A stretch of 64,000 nucleotides of DNA from Mongoliibacter sp. (GCF_007692705.1 NZ_REBN01000128.1:17848-81847); one strand, 5' to 3'; positions 35,960 to 45,759 are shown, counted from the stretch's first letter. Numbers and translations are program-made. The notes: generated from the letters alone by a model not told the origin.

Positions 35960-36574
35960 CTAAACACCGATCAGTTTAAAATGATAATCTAAGTTTTCGT
36001 TTTTCTGAAGGCTGATTTCTTTCCTTAAGTGATACACGGCTTCAAGTAATTTGGCGTTACCTAAACTACCGGCATCTACCCCCTTGAACCCTATAGCGGA
36101 TATCAATCGGCTAACAATCTTTTTCTCAGGTATATCCGGACCACAAAAGTATGTTTCTTTGACAAGCCCCATTGGATCCGAAACAGGATAGTCTAAGCCC
36201 AGATTATTGAAAGCTTTAAAAAGGTAGCCCTCTTCCATTGCTGTTTTCAACATTTCAGTGTTACAGGGCATATTCTCAGTATATGAAGCATTGGTGCAGT
36301 CTATGATGATTTTACCTTCCAAATCAGCTTCTTTAAGCTCTTCAGTCACACTGGCCAAGTATTCATTCTCACAACAAATCAATATAAATACCGACTCCTC
36401 GATCACTTTTTTATATGTAATGACTTTTCCCGGTGACATTTTGAGGATTTTCCATTCTATTCCTTTTGCTTCAAAATCCTCTCTTACTCCAAAACGCACA
36501 ATATTCGCTCTGGAAGACAAAACATCTCCCAAGTATAGGGCTAGTCTTGTACCTCCTATAATTCCTATTTCCAT
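35960..36574 (-). CDS. F420-reductase-like NAD(P)-binding protein
   Basis: A 204-residue protein starting at the Met before a Rossmann motif (MEIGIIGGTRLALYLGDVL), where the classical GxGxxG is altered to GGTRLA. The pattern GLDYPVSDPMG and AIGFKGVDAGSL resembles the NADPH-dependent F420 reductase / NPDH family (NADP oxidoreductase, coenzyme F420-dependent fold). F420 itself is not expected in this group, so it is probably an NAD(P)-binding oxidoreductase of unknown substrate. Monocistronic. Confidence 0.75.
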   Translation of the reverse strand: MEIGIIGGTRLALYLGDVLSSRANIVRFGVREDFEAKGIEWKILKMSPGKVITYKKVIEESVFILICCENEYLASVTEELKEADLEGKIIIDCTNASYTENMPCNTEMLKTAMEEGYLFKAFNNLGLDYPVSDPMGLVKETYFCGPDIPEKKIVSRLISAIGFKGVDAGSLGNAKLLEAVYHLRKEISLQKNENLDYHFKLIGV

Positions 36575-37077
36575 TGATTCATAATTTAAAAGGTGTGGAA
36601 ACTTGCTTTTGTTTGTGGATTGGGTGCTTAGGGTGAAGAGCAAAGTTCCAAATTTTATCACGGAATTTAATGTATATTTTTGATCAAAGCAAAATTTTGT
36701 TTGTTAAGTTATTGTAAACCAATTTTTTAAGAATAGAATACAAAAAAGTTACTTTTAAAACCTGTCTTCTAAATACTTAATTACCAGGTAGAAGAAGAGA
36801 GATTTAGTAGAATAGGACTACCATTGACAGATTTGTAGGGACAGTTACCCTGATTGCAGCGGAAGCCTGCCACGATGATTTGGGGGGGGGGGAATAGTTT
36901 AAAAGGTTGGAGATCCCCCGCAATTCTGCGGGACAGACTTTCACCTCCGGAAACTCCCGTTCAGTATGACGACCCCATCTGTCATTCCCTTTCTAGTAAA
37001 TGTCAATTTTTATCACACATTTTAACATTTTCATCACCCAAAATTTCAAAAAATAAAATCCCTATGATTTTTAAATC
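36575..37077. repeat. Spacer with an 11-G tract and a degenerate repeat
   Basis: About 500 bp. It contains a run of 11 G (36882-36892), a CCCGCA/TGCGGG hairpin (36917-36932) and a stretch near 36930-37000 with the GTATGACG...TGTCATTCC style of dispersed Bacteroidota intergenic repeats. No gene is supported. The rest is AT-rich. Confidence 0.5.
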
Positions 37078-37854
37078 TTATTTTAGGATTTTAGCCAGTG
37101 GACTTGTTTTCCTGTTTTTAAAGGCATGGTAACTACTTGCTGAGAACAAAATTAAAGCGAAAAACAACGCAGCATAGGCAACAAACACTTCCGATTCCCA
37201 CTGCTTGAAAGCTATGGCTGAAAAAGCCCAAACGCCCACCAAAGCTACTTCCCTCATGTTTCTATTGAAGGTAAGAAAAAGATATATTCCGGTTGCAACC
37301 ATTATAATGAAGCATGTCCAAAACACAGGGTTTGAAAGCAAATCAATACTGTAAAGGAGAACAGAAGTGTTTACCACAGAAGCCGCTACAATCCAGCCAG
37401 TATAAATACAAATGGGCCACCATACAAAAGCAATGATATCCAAAGGAGCATCCCAAATTTCAAGCCTTAATTTAACTACCAATACCATAAGGCAAAACAA
37501 TAAAGCGAAAATTACCAACACTGATACCAACAGCATTTCGGAAGTCCAAACGACAATCCAAAGTCCATTGAGTACATTTGAAAGGCCAAACCAAATGGAG
37601 GAAGGCAGCAGTGATTTTTGATTTTGATTTCTGAAAAATGAAATCCACTGGTAGACAATAAAACCCAATAATAATAAATATATCAAGCCCCAGATAGAAA
37701 AGGCATATCCCGCCGGAGTGATCAAAACTTCATATCGGTTGCTGATTTCTCCAACTGAATTTCTTTCTCCAACTCCTGCACCATAAAGGTAATTCAAGTA
37801 AATCATTGCAGCATAACTGAATGTATTAAAAATCAACAGAATGATATTTTTCAT
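37078..37854 (-). CDS. TspO/MBR-like tryptophan-rich membrane protein
   Basis: A 258-residue inner-membrane protein with about seven hydrophobic segments and many aromatic residues: PAGYAFSIWGLIYLLL near 48, SNVLNGLWIVVW, IAFVWWPICIYTGWI. It matches the long, two-copy-like branch of tryptophan-rich sensory proteins that is common in bacteria, longer than classical TspO (about 160 residues). Ligand and function unknown. Divergent from the amidohydrolase gene. Confidence 0.78.
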   Translation of the reverse strand: MKNIILLIFNTFSYAAMIYLNYLYGAGVGERNSVGEISNRYEVLITPAGYAFSIWGLIYLLLLGFIVYQWISFFRNQNQKSLLPSSIWFGLSNVLNGLWIVVWTSEMLLVSVLVIFALLFCLMVLVVKLRLEIWDAPLDIIAFVWWPICIYTGWIVAASVVNTSVLLYSIDLLSNPVFWTCFIIMVATGIYLFLTFNRNMREVALVGVWAFSAIAFKQWESEVFVAYAALFFALILFSASSYHAFKNRKTSPLAKILK

Positions 37855-38013
37855 GAACGACAGTTTTTGAGGTATATGAGAATTCAGGTAAGTTCAATCT
37901 TAAATTTGAATAAAACATAAACTTATAGCCAATATATATTCAGTCATAATTTATCAAGAAATGAATTAGAAATAATCGTCCTTTTTCTTAGATTAATAAA
38001 AACTTTTGTAATT

Positions 38014-39348
38014 ATGAAAATAAACACCTGCTTCTCGGCTGCACTATTCTTATTTCTTTTTTTAGCGACTGGCAAAATATATAGCCAGTCCAATAATAGG
38101 GTACTTTTTGAAAATGTACGGGTTTTTGATGTAAAGTCAGGAAGCTTAACCGGATTAAGAAATGTACTTGTGGAAGGAAAAGAAATCAAAAGCATTTCGG
38201 CATCTTCAGAAGGTATGGAAGAAGCACTCATTATTGATGGAGGGGGTAAAACATTGATGCCGGGACTTATTGATGTGCATGTACATATGGCATTTGGAGC
38301 CTTGACCATGCGGGAAATGATGTCGCCCATGATGTCTGAAGGCCTTATTGCTGAAAAAGTAAGCGTAAATGCTGAAAAGATGCTATTACGGGGATTTACC
38401 TCGGTCAGAGATGCAGGAGGACCTATCTTTCCCGTGAAAAAGGGCATAGATGATGGTAAAATAACAGGTCCCAGAATTTGGCCATCAGGCGCTACCATCT
38501 CACAGACGGCGGGCCATGGAGACTTCAGGACTCCTGATGAAAAGTCAAGAAGATTTTTTGGAGAGCCCTCCCGTGCTGAAAGATTCAATGCCACATTTAT
38601 AGCTGATGGAAGAGCTGAGGTCTTGACAGCTGTTCGGGAGAACTTACGTTTTGGAGCAAGTCAGATTAAATTGATGGCGGGAGGCGGTACTTCCTCAGCA
38701 TACGACCCTGTTGATGTAACCCAATATACTTTTGACGAAATGCGGGCTGCCGTGGAGGCTGCGGAAGATTGGGGAACTTATGTCATGGTGCATGCCTATA
38801 CACCGAGGGCCATTCGAAGAGCCATTGATGCAGGTGTTAAATGCATTGAACACGGACAGTTGTTAGATCAAAAGACTTTACGTTATGCTGCCAAAAAGAA
38901 AGTGTGGCTGAGTACGCAAATGCTGGTTGAAAACACCCCTAATATGGATCCTCAGAGAATTGAGAAGAGAAAACCTGTACTGGAGGGACAATCTAAAGTC
39001 TGGCCGATGGCAAAAAAACTTAAATTAAAATTGGCTTGGGGAACTGATTTTCTGTTCGAACCTGAGCTCAATGACAGACAAAACGAATTTATACTGAAGC
39101 TGCAACCATGGTTCAGCAATGCTGAAATCCTGAAAATGGTCACCCATGACAATGCGGAATTACTACAACTTTCAGGGTTGAGAAGTCCATACCAAGGTAA
39201 ATTGGGAGTAGTGGAAGAAGGTGCCTTGGCAGATTTGATTTTGGTGGATGGAGATCCTTTGACTGACCTTTCCTTGATTGCCAATCCTGCAGAAAAGTTT
39301 GTGGTGATTATGAAGGATGGGAAAGTATATAAAAATATGATGGATTGA
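38014..39348 (+). CDS. Exported amidohydrolase (prolidase/imidazolonepropionase-like)
   Basis: A 444-residue periplasmic metal hydrolase: signal peptide (to about 25, KIYSQ), then the amidohydrolase barrel with H89-V-H91 (PGLIDVHVHMAFG), a likely carbamylated-Lys region, H in VMVHAYTPRAI, H in CIEHGQ, and D in WGTDFLFEP, ending with the metal-independent ALADLILVDGDPLTDLS. The family includes Xaa-Pro dipeptidases and imidazolonepropionases; exported relatives are often peptidases. Substrate not determinable. Confidence 0.88.
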   Translation: MKINTCFSAALFLFLFLATGKIYSQSNNRVLFENVRVFDVKSGSLTGLRNVLVEGKEIKSISASSEGMEEALIIDGGGKTLMPGLIDVHVHMAFGALTMREMMSPMMSEGLIAEKVSVNAEKMLLRGFTSVRDAGGPIFPVKKGIDDGKITGPRIWPSGATISQTAGHGDFRTPDEKSRRFFGEPSRAERFNATFIADGRAEVLTAVRENLRFGASQIKLMAGGGTSSAYDPVDVTQYTFDEMRAAVEAAEDWGTYVMVHAYTPRAIRRAIDAGVKCIEHGQLLDQKTLRYAAKKKVWLSTQMLVENTPNMDPQRIEKRKPVLEGQSKVWPMAKKLKLKLAWGTDFLFEPELNDRQNEFILKLQPWFSNAEILKMVTHDNAELLQLSGLRSPYQGKLGVVEEGALADLILVDGDPLTDLSLIANPAEKFVVIMKDGKVYKNMMD

Positions 39349-39448
39349 TTCTGCTCATTTTGAAAAAGTTTTTGGTGGAAAAATACTTCATAATTTAGCT
39401 TTTAAGTTTCATAGTTGCAATTTTTGGCGAATGGTTCAAGTATTCAGG

Positions 39449-39520
39449 CTTGGACCAAAAACGTAACAGTCTTCAGACTGTACAAAAGCAGTCTGAAGAC
39501 TGCCACTGAAATGGTCCAAG
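39449..39520. repeat. Nested inverted-repeat element (72 nt)
   Basis: Outer arms CTTGGACCA (39449-39457) and TGGTCCAAG (39512-39520); inner arms CAGTCTTCAGACTG (39467-39480) and CAGTCTGAAGACTG (39489-39502), each nearly palindromic itself. A cruciform-capable element placed between the convergent amidohydrolase and DNA polymerase genes. No T run, so it is not a classical terminator. Confidence 0.75.
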
Positions 39521-39548
39521 ACTAAGTCTTAAACCACCCCCTACCCCC

Positions 39549-42497
39549 CTAATCAGTCGCATTCCAATACGCCATCCGCTCGCAACTCTCCACCTCTATG
39601 CTATAAAAGTCAAATTCCTGCGTTACTTTGCCTTTTATGAGGTAGATACCTTTGCCTTTGAAGGGATGCTTTTTGACCACAGGAGGAAAATGCACGGTAT
39701 CTATCCAATCTCCCTCCCTATCTATAAAAGTCCCGAAATTCATCACATCACCCTTTACCGTGCGGGTATACTTGATGGTCACTAGATAACCGATGATTTG
39801 TACAGATTTACCTAGGCATTGTTTTAAATCCCTCGCTTTGATACTGGGCACAGTTTGGTCCTTGACCAAATGAAAAGGAGAATCCAAAGGAAATTCCAAA
39901 ATATCGATCTGATCCACGATTTCCTGCCGGATATCCGCAGGTTCGAGTTCAGGAACCTGCAACTCGCGGAAACCAGCTTGCTTAAAGAGCTCATTACCCG
40001 TAGTGACTGTCTTTCGCTTGTTTAGGATAAAATGTGCCTCCCATAACAGTTCCTGTTTGCTTTTCCCGGTAAACCGGAAGCAGCCAATACGGATCAGGAT
40101 CAATGCCTGCTCCAGACTGATATCCACCCTGCCAATAAAGTCGGAAAGTCCGAGGTAGTCCCCATTTGCCCTGCGCTCAGTGAGGATTTTTTCAACACTG
40201 ATTTTTTCCAGAAACTTCATATGTACGAAACCGAGATAAACGGTTTTTCCTTTGATGTTGGTCAGGTAATCGCTTTCGTTGATATGGGGAGCTTGGATAT
40301 CGGCCCCGTTCATCCGGAGTTCATGGATGTAAAATTCAGTATGGTAAAAGCCCCCGAAATTATTGATCACACCAACCATAAACTCCAAGGGAAAATAGGC
40401 TTTCAGATACAGGCTCTGATAACTCTCCACCGCAAAAGAAGCCGAATGACCCTTGGCAAAGGAGTAGCCGGCAAAACTCTCTATCTGATGCCAGACTTCG
40501 GTAGTGATCTTAGAGTCTCTTCCCAAGCGTTGGCAGTTACTGAAAAACTGATCTTTAACCCGCTGGAATTCATCTTTCGAGCGGGACTTCCCACTCATAC
40601 CCCTGCGCAACACATCTGCTTCTGACAAACTGAGTTCCGCAAAGTAGTGAGCAACTTTAATCACATCTTCCTGGTAGACCATGATACCATAAGTCTCAGG
40701 CATAATTTCCATCATCACAGGATGGGCCTGCTTGCGTCTTTCGGGGTCTACATGTCGCAGGATATACTCCCGCATCATACCCGACCGGGCCACACCGGGA
40801 CGGATAATGGAGCTTGCTGCCACAAGTTCCAGGTACTCATCCGCCTTCATTTTGGCAAGCAACATGCGCATAGCGGGAGATTCCACATAAAAAGCACCAA
40901 TGGTATGTCCATCCCGCAGGTGTTCCTTGATTTTGGTGTCCTTTTTGAATTTTTCCACCTGCCTGATGTCCACCTTTACTCCCTGATTTTGGTAGATGAT
41001 TTCAATGGCACTTTTGATATGCCCCAGGCCACGCTGAGAGAGAATATCAAACTTATGGAGACCAATATCCTCTGCAATATGCATATCAATATGAGCAAGT
41101 GGAAATCCTTTGGGGGGCATTTCTGTGGCTGTGTAATAGTGTATGGGCTTGTGGGAAATCAAGATACCACAGGCATGGATGGTCAGGTGGGAAGGCATGC
41201 CATGCAAGACCTGACTGTATTTGAGAATCAACTTTCCATATTGATCTGGAATGTACTCGGATTTACCTGCGTGGTAAATCAGGGATTCAATTTCTGTTTT
41301 GGGCAGTCCAAAAACCTTCCCGAGTTCCCGCAGCATGGAGTTGGCCTGAAAGGTACTATAGGAACCCAGTAAGGCCACATGTTCCTGTCCCTCTTTGTTG
41401 TATTTGTCAAAAATATATTGCGTCACCTCATCCCGATCCGTCCAACTGAAGTCAATATCAAAATCAGGAGGGTTCTCCCGGTAAAGATTGATAAAGCGCT
41501 CAAAGTAGAGGTCAAGTTCTACAGGGTCTACATCAGTAATCCCCAGACAGTATGCCACAATACTATTGGCCCCACTACCCCTGCCTACGTGGTAATAGTT
41601 TTTGTGCTGGGCAAAGTTGACAATGTCGTAATTTATCAGAAAGTAGGATACGAAACCTTTTTGCTGTATCAGTTCCAGTTCTTTTTCTATACGCTTGCTG
41701 ATTTCAGGCGACAGATCAGGGTATCGGTTGATAGCACCCTTAAAGGTCTCCTGCCTCAGGAAATCATAATCTTCCCAATCTGAGCCCAAGACATCTCTTT
41801 TGTTTTTGACAGCCTGGAAATAAAAGGAGAACTGACAGGCTTCCAGGAGTTTTTGGGCATTATAAAGTAAGTAACTGTGCCCCTCACAGCGACCTACTAT
41901 ATCTGCGTAGCTGTAGAGCATGTCACTAACCTCTCCTTGTTCCTCCGGCTCGAGTTTGCTAAGCAGGGTATTCTTATCCACTGCCCGCAGCAAGCGGTGT
42001 GTATTGAACTCAAGTTTGGAGGAAAAGGTCACGGGCTGTAACAGTACCAGCTTGTCTTTGTGTCTGAACCATGGTGATTTAATAATGCGGTTGAGTTGAT
42101 AAGAATGTACACCGATGAATTCATTTTCCCGGAGAATAAAAAACTTGGAAGGTAAAGGGTAAACTACGAAACTATTCTGGAATACAGGAGCCCTTTCTCC
42201 AAAAGGAATTCCCTTGGTCCGGTGATGGGAAAGGTGACGATTAAGTTCATAAAAACCTTCCTGATTTTTGGCTAAGCCTATATATTGTTGCCGCACACCA
42301 TTGCGAAAATCTGTGCCGATCACGGGATGTATACCATTTTTCTGTGCTTCCCGGATAAAGGGGAAGACTCCAGACACTGAATTGATATCGGTAAGGGCAA
42401 GGGCATCAAGCTTTTTAGCCTTCGCTTCTGCAATCAATGATGCTACCGACATCGTGCCGTATTTGAAACTATAATAAGAATGGCAGTTTAGGTACAT
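39549..42497 (-). CDS. DNA polymerase III alpha-type polymerase (DnaE2-like, short)
   Basis: A 982-residue C-family replicative-type polymerase with a PHP domain (1-250), catalytic palm (PDFDIDFSW with two Asp, then KFDILSQRGL for the third), fingers, helix-hairpin-helix and a C-terminal OB fold (QIIGYLVTIKYTRTVKGDVMNF). It is shorter than the main DnaE and resembles the second, possibly error-prone DnaE of Bacteroidota. No imuA or imuB-like gene is beside it. In the PHP N-terminus the first His of the usual HxH reads Asn (LNCHS), so the PHP metal site may be inactive. Confidence 0.88.
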   Translation of the reverse strand: MYLNCHSYYSFKYGTMSVASLIAEAKAKKLDALALTDINSVSGVFPFIREAQKNGIHPVIGTDFRNGVRQQYIGLAKNQEGFYELNRHLSHHRTKGIPFGERAPVFQNSFVVYPLPSKFFILRENEFIGVHSYQLNRIIKSPWFRHKDKLVLLQPVTFSSKLEFNTHRLLRAVDKNTLLSKLEPEEQGEVSDMLYSYADIVGRCEGHSYLLYNAQKLLEACQFSFYFQAVKNKRDVLGSDWEDYDFLRQETFKGAINRYPDLSPEISKRIEKELELIQQKGFVSYFLINYDIVNFAQHKNYYHVGRGSGANSIVAYCLGITDVDPVELDLYFERFINLYRENPPDFDIDFSWTDRDEVTQYIFDKYNKEGQEHVALLGSYSTFQANSMLRELGKVFGLPKTEIESLIYHAGKSEYIPDQYGKLILKYSQVLHGMPSHLTIHACGILISHKPIHYYTATEMPPKGFPLAHIDMHIAEDIGLHKFDILSQRGLGHIKSAIEIIYQNQGVKVDIRQVEKFKKDTKIKEHLRDGHTIGAFYVESPAMRMLLAKMKADEYLELVAASSIIRPGVARSGMMREYILRHVDPERRKQAHPVMMEIMPETYGIMVYQEDVIKVAHYFAELSLSEADVLRRGMSGKSRSKDEFQRVKDQFFSNCQRLGRDSKITTEVWHQIESFAGYSFAKGHSASFAVESYQSLYLKAYFPLEFMVGVINNFGGFYHTEFYIHELRMNGADIQAPHINESDYLTNIKGKTVYLGFVHMKFLEKISVEKILTERRANGDYLGLSDFIGRVDISLEQALILIRIGCFRFTGKSKQELLWEAHFILNKRKTVTTGNELFKQAGFRELQVPELEPADIRQEIVDQIDILEFPLDSPFHLVKDQTVPSIKARDLKQCLGKSVQIIGYLVTIKYTRTVKGDVMNFGTFIDREGDWIDTVHFPPVVKKHPFKGKGIYLIKGKVTQEFDFYSIEVESCERMAYWNATD

Positions 42498-42620
42498 TGA
42501 TATAAATGGATATAGACTTTGTGATATAAATAGAAATATGCCTCCCTACGGTCAGCGAACTAGGATTAATATAGAATATTTATAGCATATAGCTACGCTG
42601 AGAGATAAATTTGTTTATAT
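42498..42620. repeat. AT-rich repeat upstream of the polymerase gene
   Basis: GATATAAATGGATAT and GATATAAATAGAAATATGCC units, then AGCATATAGCTACGCTGAG, the same style as the spacers around the ABC-F gene (13142-13440 and 15076-15510). The remainder to 42754 is AT-rich with no evident gene. Confidence 0.5.
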
Positions 42621-42754
42621 TATTAACATTTATGTGTTTATAATTTAAACAATAAATCAACAACCAATCAAGTCCCTGAAGAAAATTGTCAGTAAAAGTT
42701 TTAGAACAGTTAGTAAAAGCGCAGCAGGGTAATTCCCCTAGCTGAAAAATAAAT

Positions 42755-43552
42755 TCAATTGAAACGTTTGGAAGAAACTACCTCTCTTAAAAAGATTTTT
42801 CTAATCCCGATAAATACCAATAAAAGAATGCTGTAAGCAATAAAAAAGGGAATAATAAAATCTATCATCCCTAATGTGAGCATGACAGAAATAATCAATA
42901 ATTGAAAGCCTAAGCCATAAATCGAAATGATCGACATAAACCAATTAGGGAAAGGAGCCGTCTTAACAGCATTTCTATCCAAATTAAAAATCGCCTTATC
43001 AAAAGCTCCATAGAGTATGTTGTAGGTATTGAATAGCCAATTGACTGTCCTCTGACTTTCCCCTGGCAATGCTGTTGGGCTCTTGTCTTCTATAATCTTA
43101 CTGGTTTGCTCACCTCCTGCTGTATTATGCCTTAGGACCACATAATAATAATTATATAAGGTTCCCTGAAGTTGAACACTAACAAAGGCAACCAGCGTCG
43201 CTAAAATTGAGGAAGATGATACAGACCAAATTGTAATGAACAAAAGGAAATTGAGAACAATATCAAAGATAGAATCCAGGTATCGTCCTGTATAGGAAGG
43301 AGTTTTTTTCACTCTCGCCAGTTCTCCGTCAGCAGCATCCAAAATAGATTTTAGTATTAGGAAAAATCCTGCTGCAAAATAATACTCATTCAAAATTGCA
43401 TAAATAGCAAAGATGCCACTGAGACCAAAAAGATAGGTCACCTGCACAGGAGTCAATTTGGTATGTTCGACTTGGCTGACAAAAGCTCTTGCAAATGGTC
43501 TCCCATAATCGGATACATCTATAAATTTCTTGTCAGAAGGTAATTTGGACAT
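42755..43552 (-). CDS. CDP-alcohol phosphatidyltransferase family protein
   Basis: A 265-residue integral membrane enzyme with the complete CDP-AP motif DAADGELARVKKTPSYTGRY followed by LDSIFD (D-x2-D-G-x2-A-R-x8-G-x3-D-x3-D) and six hydrophobic segments. It transfers a phosphatidyl or related group from a CDP-activated lipid to an alcohol. The acceptor (glycerol 3-phosphate, inositol, serine and so on) is not told by the sequence. Monocistronic. Confidence 0.9.
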   Translation of the reverse strand: MSKLPSDKKFIDVSDYGRPFARAFVSQVEHTKLTPVQVTYLFGLSGIFAIYAILNEYYFAAGFFLILKSILDAADGELARVKKTPSYTGRYLDSIFDIVLNFLLFITIWSVSSSSILATLVAFVSVQLQGTLYNYYYVVLRHNTAGGEQTSKIIEDKSPTALPGESQRTVNWLFNTYNILYGAFDKAIFNLDRNAVKTAPFPNWFMSIISIYGLGFQLLIISVMLTLGMIDFIIPFFIAYSILLLVFIGIRKIFLREVVSSKRFN

Positions 43553-43822
43553 TAGGGATGAAGGAAATCATCCAAAGCCTTGCAAACTTTGGGTGATTTG
43601 GTTGTTTTAGAAATACGAATGGCAATATAACCTCAAGTTTCTGCTTATTGTTGTGTAGGATTTTTCTTTTTTTCGAAACTGCCTCTGGCTACTGTCTCGG
43701 ATCACATGCTATGTTCAAAATATAAGAACCTGGAAAACATCATAATTAAGCAAATATCACAAGACCTTCAAGCGACTATTTTTTTGTTAAAAAGAAATCT
43801 TCCTTAGCTTTACTTTTAGCCT

Positions 43823-44719
43823 ATGGAAATCTGGATCGAATACCTCAACAGCATTGTAGAATATGAAATAAGGTGGAATATTTTCAAAACCATCCTTATC
43901 ATACTTATACTGTGGTTGATCAAAAAAGGGATCTATCACCTGATAGGTGTAGGTAAAGATGCAGACCTCAAAAGAATTTACCACTGGAGAAAGACCGCAC
44001 AATACACCCTGGTGTTTATCGGTTTTCTTTTAATAGGGAATATATGGATCAGTAACTTTCAATCCATAACAACTTTTCTTGGTTTATTGTCAGCAGGTAT
44101 CGCTATAGCTCTGAAGGATATTTTTGTGAATATCGCAGGCTGGCTTTTTATTTATTGGAGAAAACCCTTTGATGTAGGTGATCGGATTCAGATTGGTGAG
44201 CATAAAGGAGATGTTGTGGATTTAAGGCTTTTTCAGTTTTCACTCCTTGAGGTAGGTAACTGGGTTGATGCAGATCAAAGTACAGGAAGAATCTTGCATG
44301 TTCCCAATGGAAAAGTCTTTTCAGATGCACAAGCCAATTACAGTCAAGGCTTTGATTATATATGGAATGAACAAAACCTCTATGTAAGCCTGGACTCAAA
44401 CCACAAAAAGGCTCAAAAAATCCTCAGGGAAATCATGAATGATTTGTTACAGGATGGATTTAAAAGTATTGAGAGGGCAATGATGAAAGCCCATAAGGAA
44501 CACTTTATCCACTTCGGGCAGTTTACTCCGACTGTGTACAGCAAAATCCATGAAAGAGGTATACAACTATCGTTACGGTATCTTTGCCATCCAAGAAAAA
44601 GGAGGGTGCTGGAACACCAGATTACTGAAGCTATTTTAGAAAAATTCAAAGCAGAAAGTGACATCAGGATTGTTTACCCTATCACTTCAGTGTATTTGGA
44701 CAAGGGAATTGATTCATAA
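43823..44719 (+). CDS. MscS-family mechanosensitive channel
   Basis: A 298-residue inner-membrane channel with three to four transmembrane helices. TM3 carries the Gly/Ala-rich pore line TFLGLLSAGIAIALKDIFVNIAG, and the cytosolic beta domain shows PFDVGDRIQIGEHKGDVVDLRLFQFSLLE with HVPNGKVF. It opens on hypo-osmotic tension to release solutes. The ORF start is slightly ambiguous, but the family is certain. Confidence 0.92.
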   Translation: MEIWIEYLNSIVEYEIRWNIFKTILIILILWLIKKGIYHLIGVGKDADLKRIYHWRKTAQYTLVFIGFLLIGNIWISNFQSITTFLGLLSAGIAIALKDIFVNIAGWLFIYWRKPFDVGDRIQIGEHKGDVVDLRLFQFSLLEVGNWVDADQSTGRILHVPNGKVFSDAQANYSQGFDYIWNEQNLYVSLDSNHKKAQKILREIMNDLLQDGFKSIERAMMKAHKEHFIHFGQFTPTVYSKIHERGIQLSLRYLCHPRKRRVLEHQITEAILEKFKAESDIRIVYPITSVYLDKGIDS

Positions 44720-44752
44720 AAAAGCCCCCGAAACCTAAGTTTCAAGGGGCCC
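44718..44752 (-). terminator. Terminator of the minus-strand lipoprotein gene
   Basis: Minus strand: GGCCCCTTGAAAC, loop TTAG, GTTTCGGGGGC, then TTTTTT. The stem has one mismatch. It lies about 57 nt beyond the lipoprotein stop and also close to the end of the convergent mscS gene. Confidence 0.75.
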
Positions 44753-44808
44753 CGCTGAGGGAAATCTCTCTCCCTCCTGTTAACCTGCGTTCTCTTCATT
44801 TGGATATG

Positions 44809-45531
44809 TCAGTGTCCTGCATACTGGCAGCTTACGTTAGGGTTGAAAGGGAAATACATACCTGAAGGGTTTGCTTTCCATAACCATACATGCAATTGGT
44901 AATGGGGTAATGAAGGTCCGCCACGATCCGGCTGGAACCTCATTACAGGCTCATCATTTTCGTCTAAAACAGGAAACCCTTCCGCATCCAATACTGGGAC
45001 CATTTTGCCCCAACGGTGATTATCGAAAGGAACATCTCCCAACATTGGCGGATCCAACTCATCTACATCCCCTTCAAAAAGAGGCGTGGACGGAATTATG
45101 TACTCCACACCTACAAGCTTGAGCCTACCATTCTTCTGAGGTTCATATAAAAGGACGGAGGGAGCCAAAGGATCAAACCCAGCCATGACCAACGCAAAAT
45201 TGGGTGCATGATGGCCCATTCCCCCTAGTTCAGGATGCTGTACACAATGGTCTAGCATATAGCCATCAGCAACAGCAGCATCAAAATCATGGTACTTGAC
45301 AGTCGCTTGTCGTATTTGGGCTAGCAGCCTATTTTGGTTTGAAGGATTTTGTCTTAAAAACTCCGCTATCTCATCATTTTCCAAGAGGAAAACACCATCA
45401 CTCAACTCCTCTGAACTCTCTGAAAGTGAAGGAGATTGTTCGTTGATATTCTCAGTCATACAGGCTGACCATATCAACATCACTGCAATCGATGCAGCAA
45501 ACCTTATAGAATCATTCATTATTTTTCTCAT
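44809..45531 (-). CDS. Lipoprotein, conserved exported family of unknown function
   Basis: About 240 residues. I place the start at the Met directly ahead of a lipoprotein signal (MRKIMNDSIRFAASIAVMLIW, lipobox WSAC) rather than at the upstream Met, which would put an extra 38 residues with a second hydrophobic stretch first. The mature part has conserved-looking patterns KYHDFDAAVADGYM, CVQHPELGGMGHHAPN and SLPHYQLHVWLWKANPSGMYFPFNP. The histidines and C-x-n-C suggest metal binding, but no function is known to me. Confidence 0.75.
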   Translation of the reverse strand: MRKIMNDSIRFAASIAVMLIWSACMTENINEQSPSLSESSEELSDGVFLLENDEIAEFLRQNPSNQNRLLAQIRQATVKYHDFDAAVADGYMLDHCVQHPELGGMGHHAPNFALVMAGFDPLAPSVLLYEPQKNGRLKLVGVEYIIPSTPLFEGDVDELDPPMLGDVPFDNHRWGKMVPVLDAEGFPVLDENDEPVMRFQPDRGGPSLPHYQLHVWLWKANPSGMYFPFNPNVSCQYAGH

Positions 45532-45759
45532 GTTTTTGGCAATTGATGTTAAATTATTTATTTGAAAAATCGTAATTAAGCTGTTCACTACAGCTGATAA
45601 TGCTCCTGCAAGTACTTGTAGAGCATACCGAAGTCCAAAACCCATTTTCTCTCAACGGGAACAATCAATTACATGAGGCCTGCATGTGGTTACAAATTCC
45701 GTTTTTTTTAAAACTTGAAATTTGATAAGCTAAAATTGAAAAATAAAACACCTTGATGC

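Noticed and set aside
36882..36892. G tract as a phase-variable switch of a gene
   Set aside because: No reading frame spans it and no promoter elements flank it at the right spacing; kept only as a curiosity.
40221..41783. Three long plus-strand frames inside the dnaE-like gene
   Set aside because: They are antisense shadows: no starts with ribosome sites, and the minus-strand frame has full DnaE motifs.
45532..45645. 38-residue N-terminal extension of the 44809 lipoprotein
   Set aside because: It would put a second hydrophobic region ahead of a good lipoprotein signal; the internal start is preferred.
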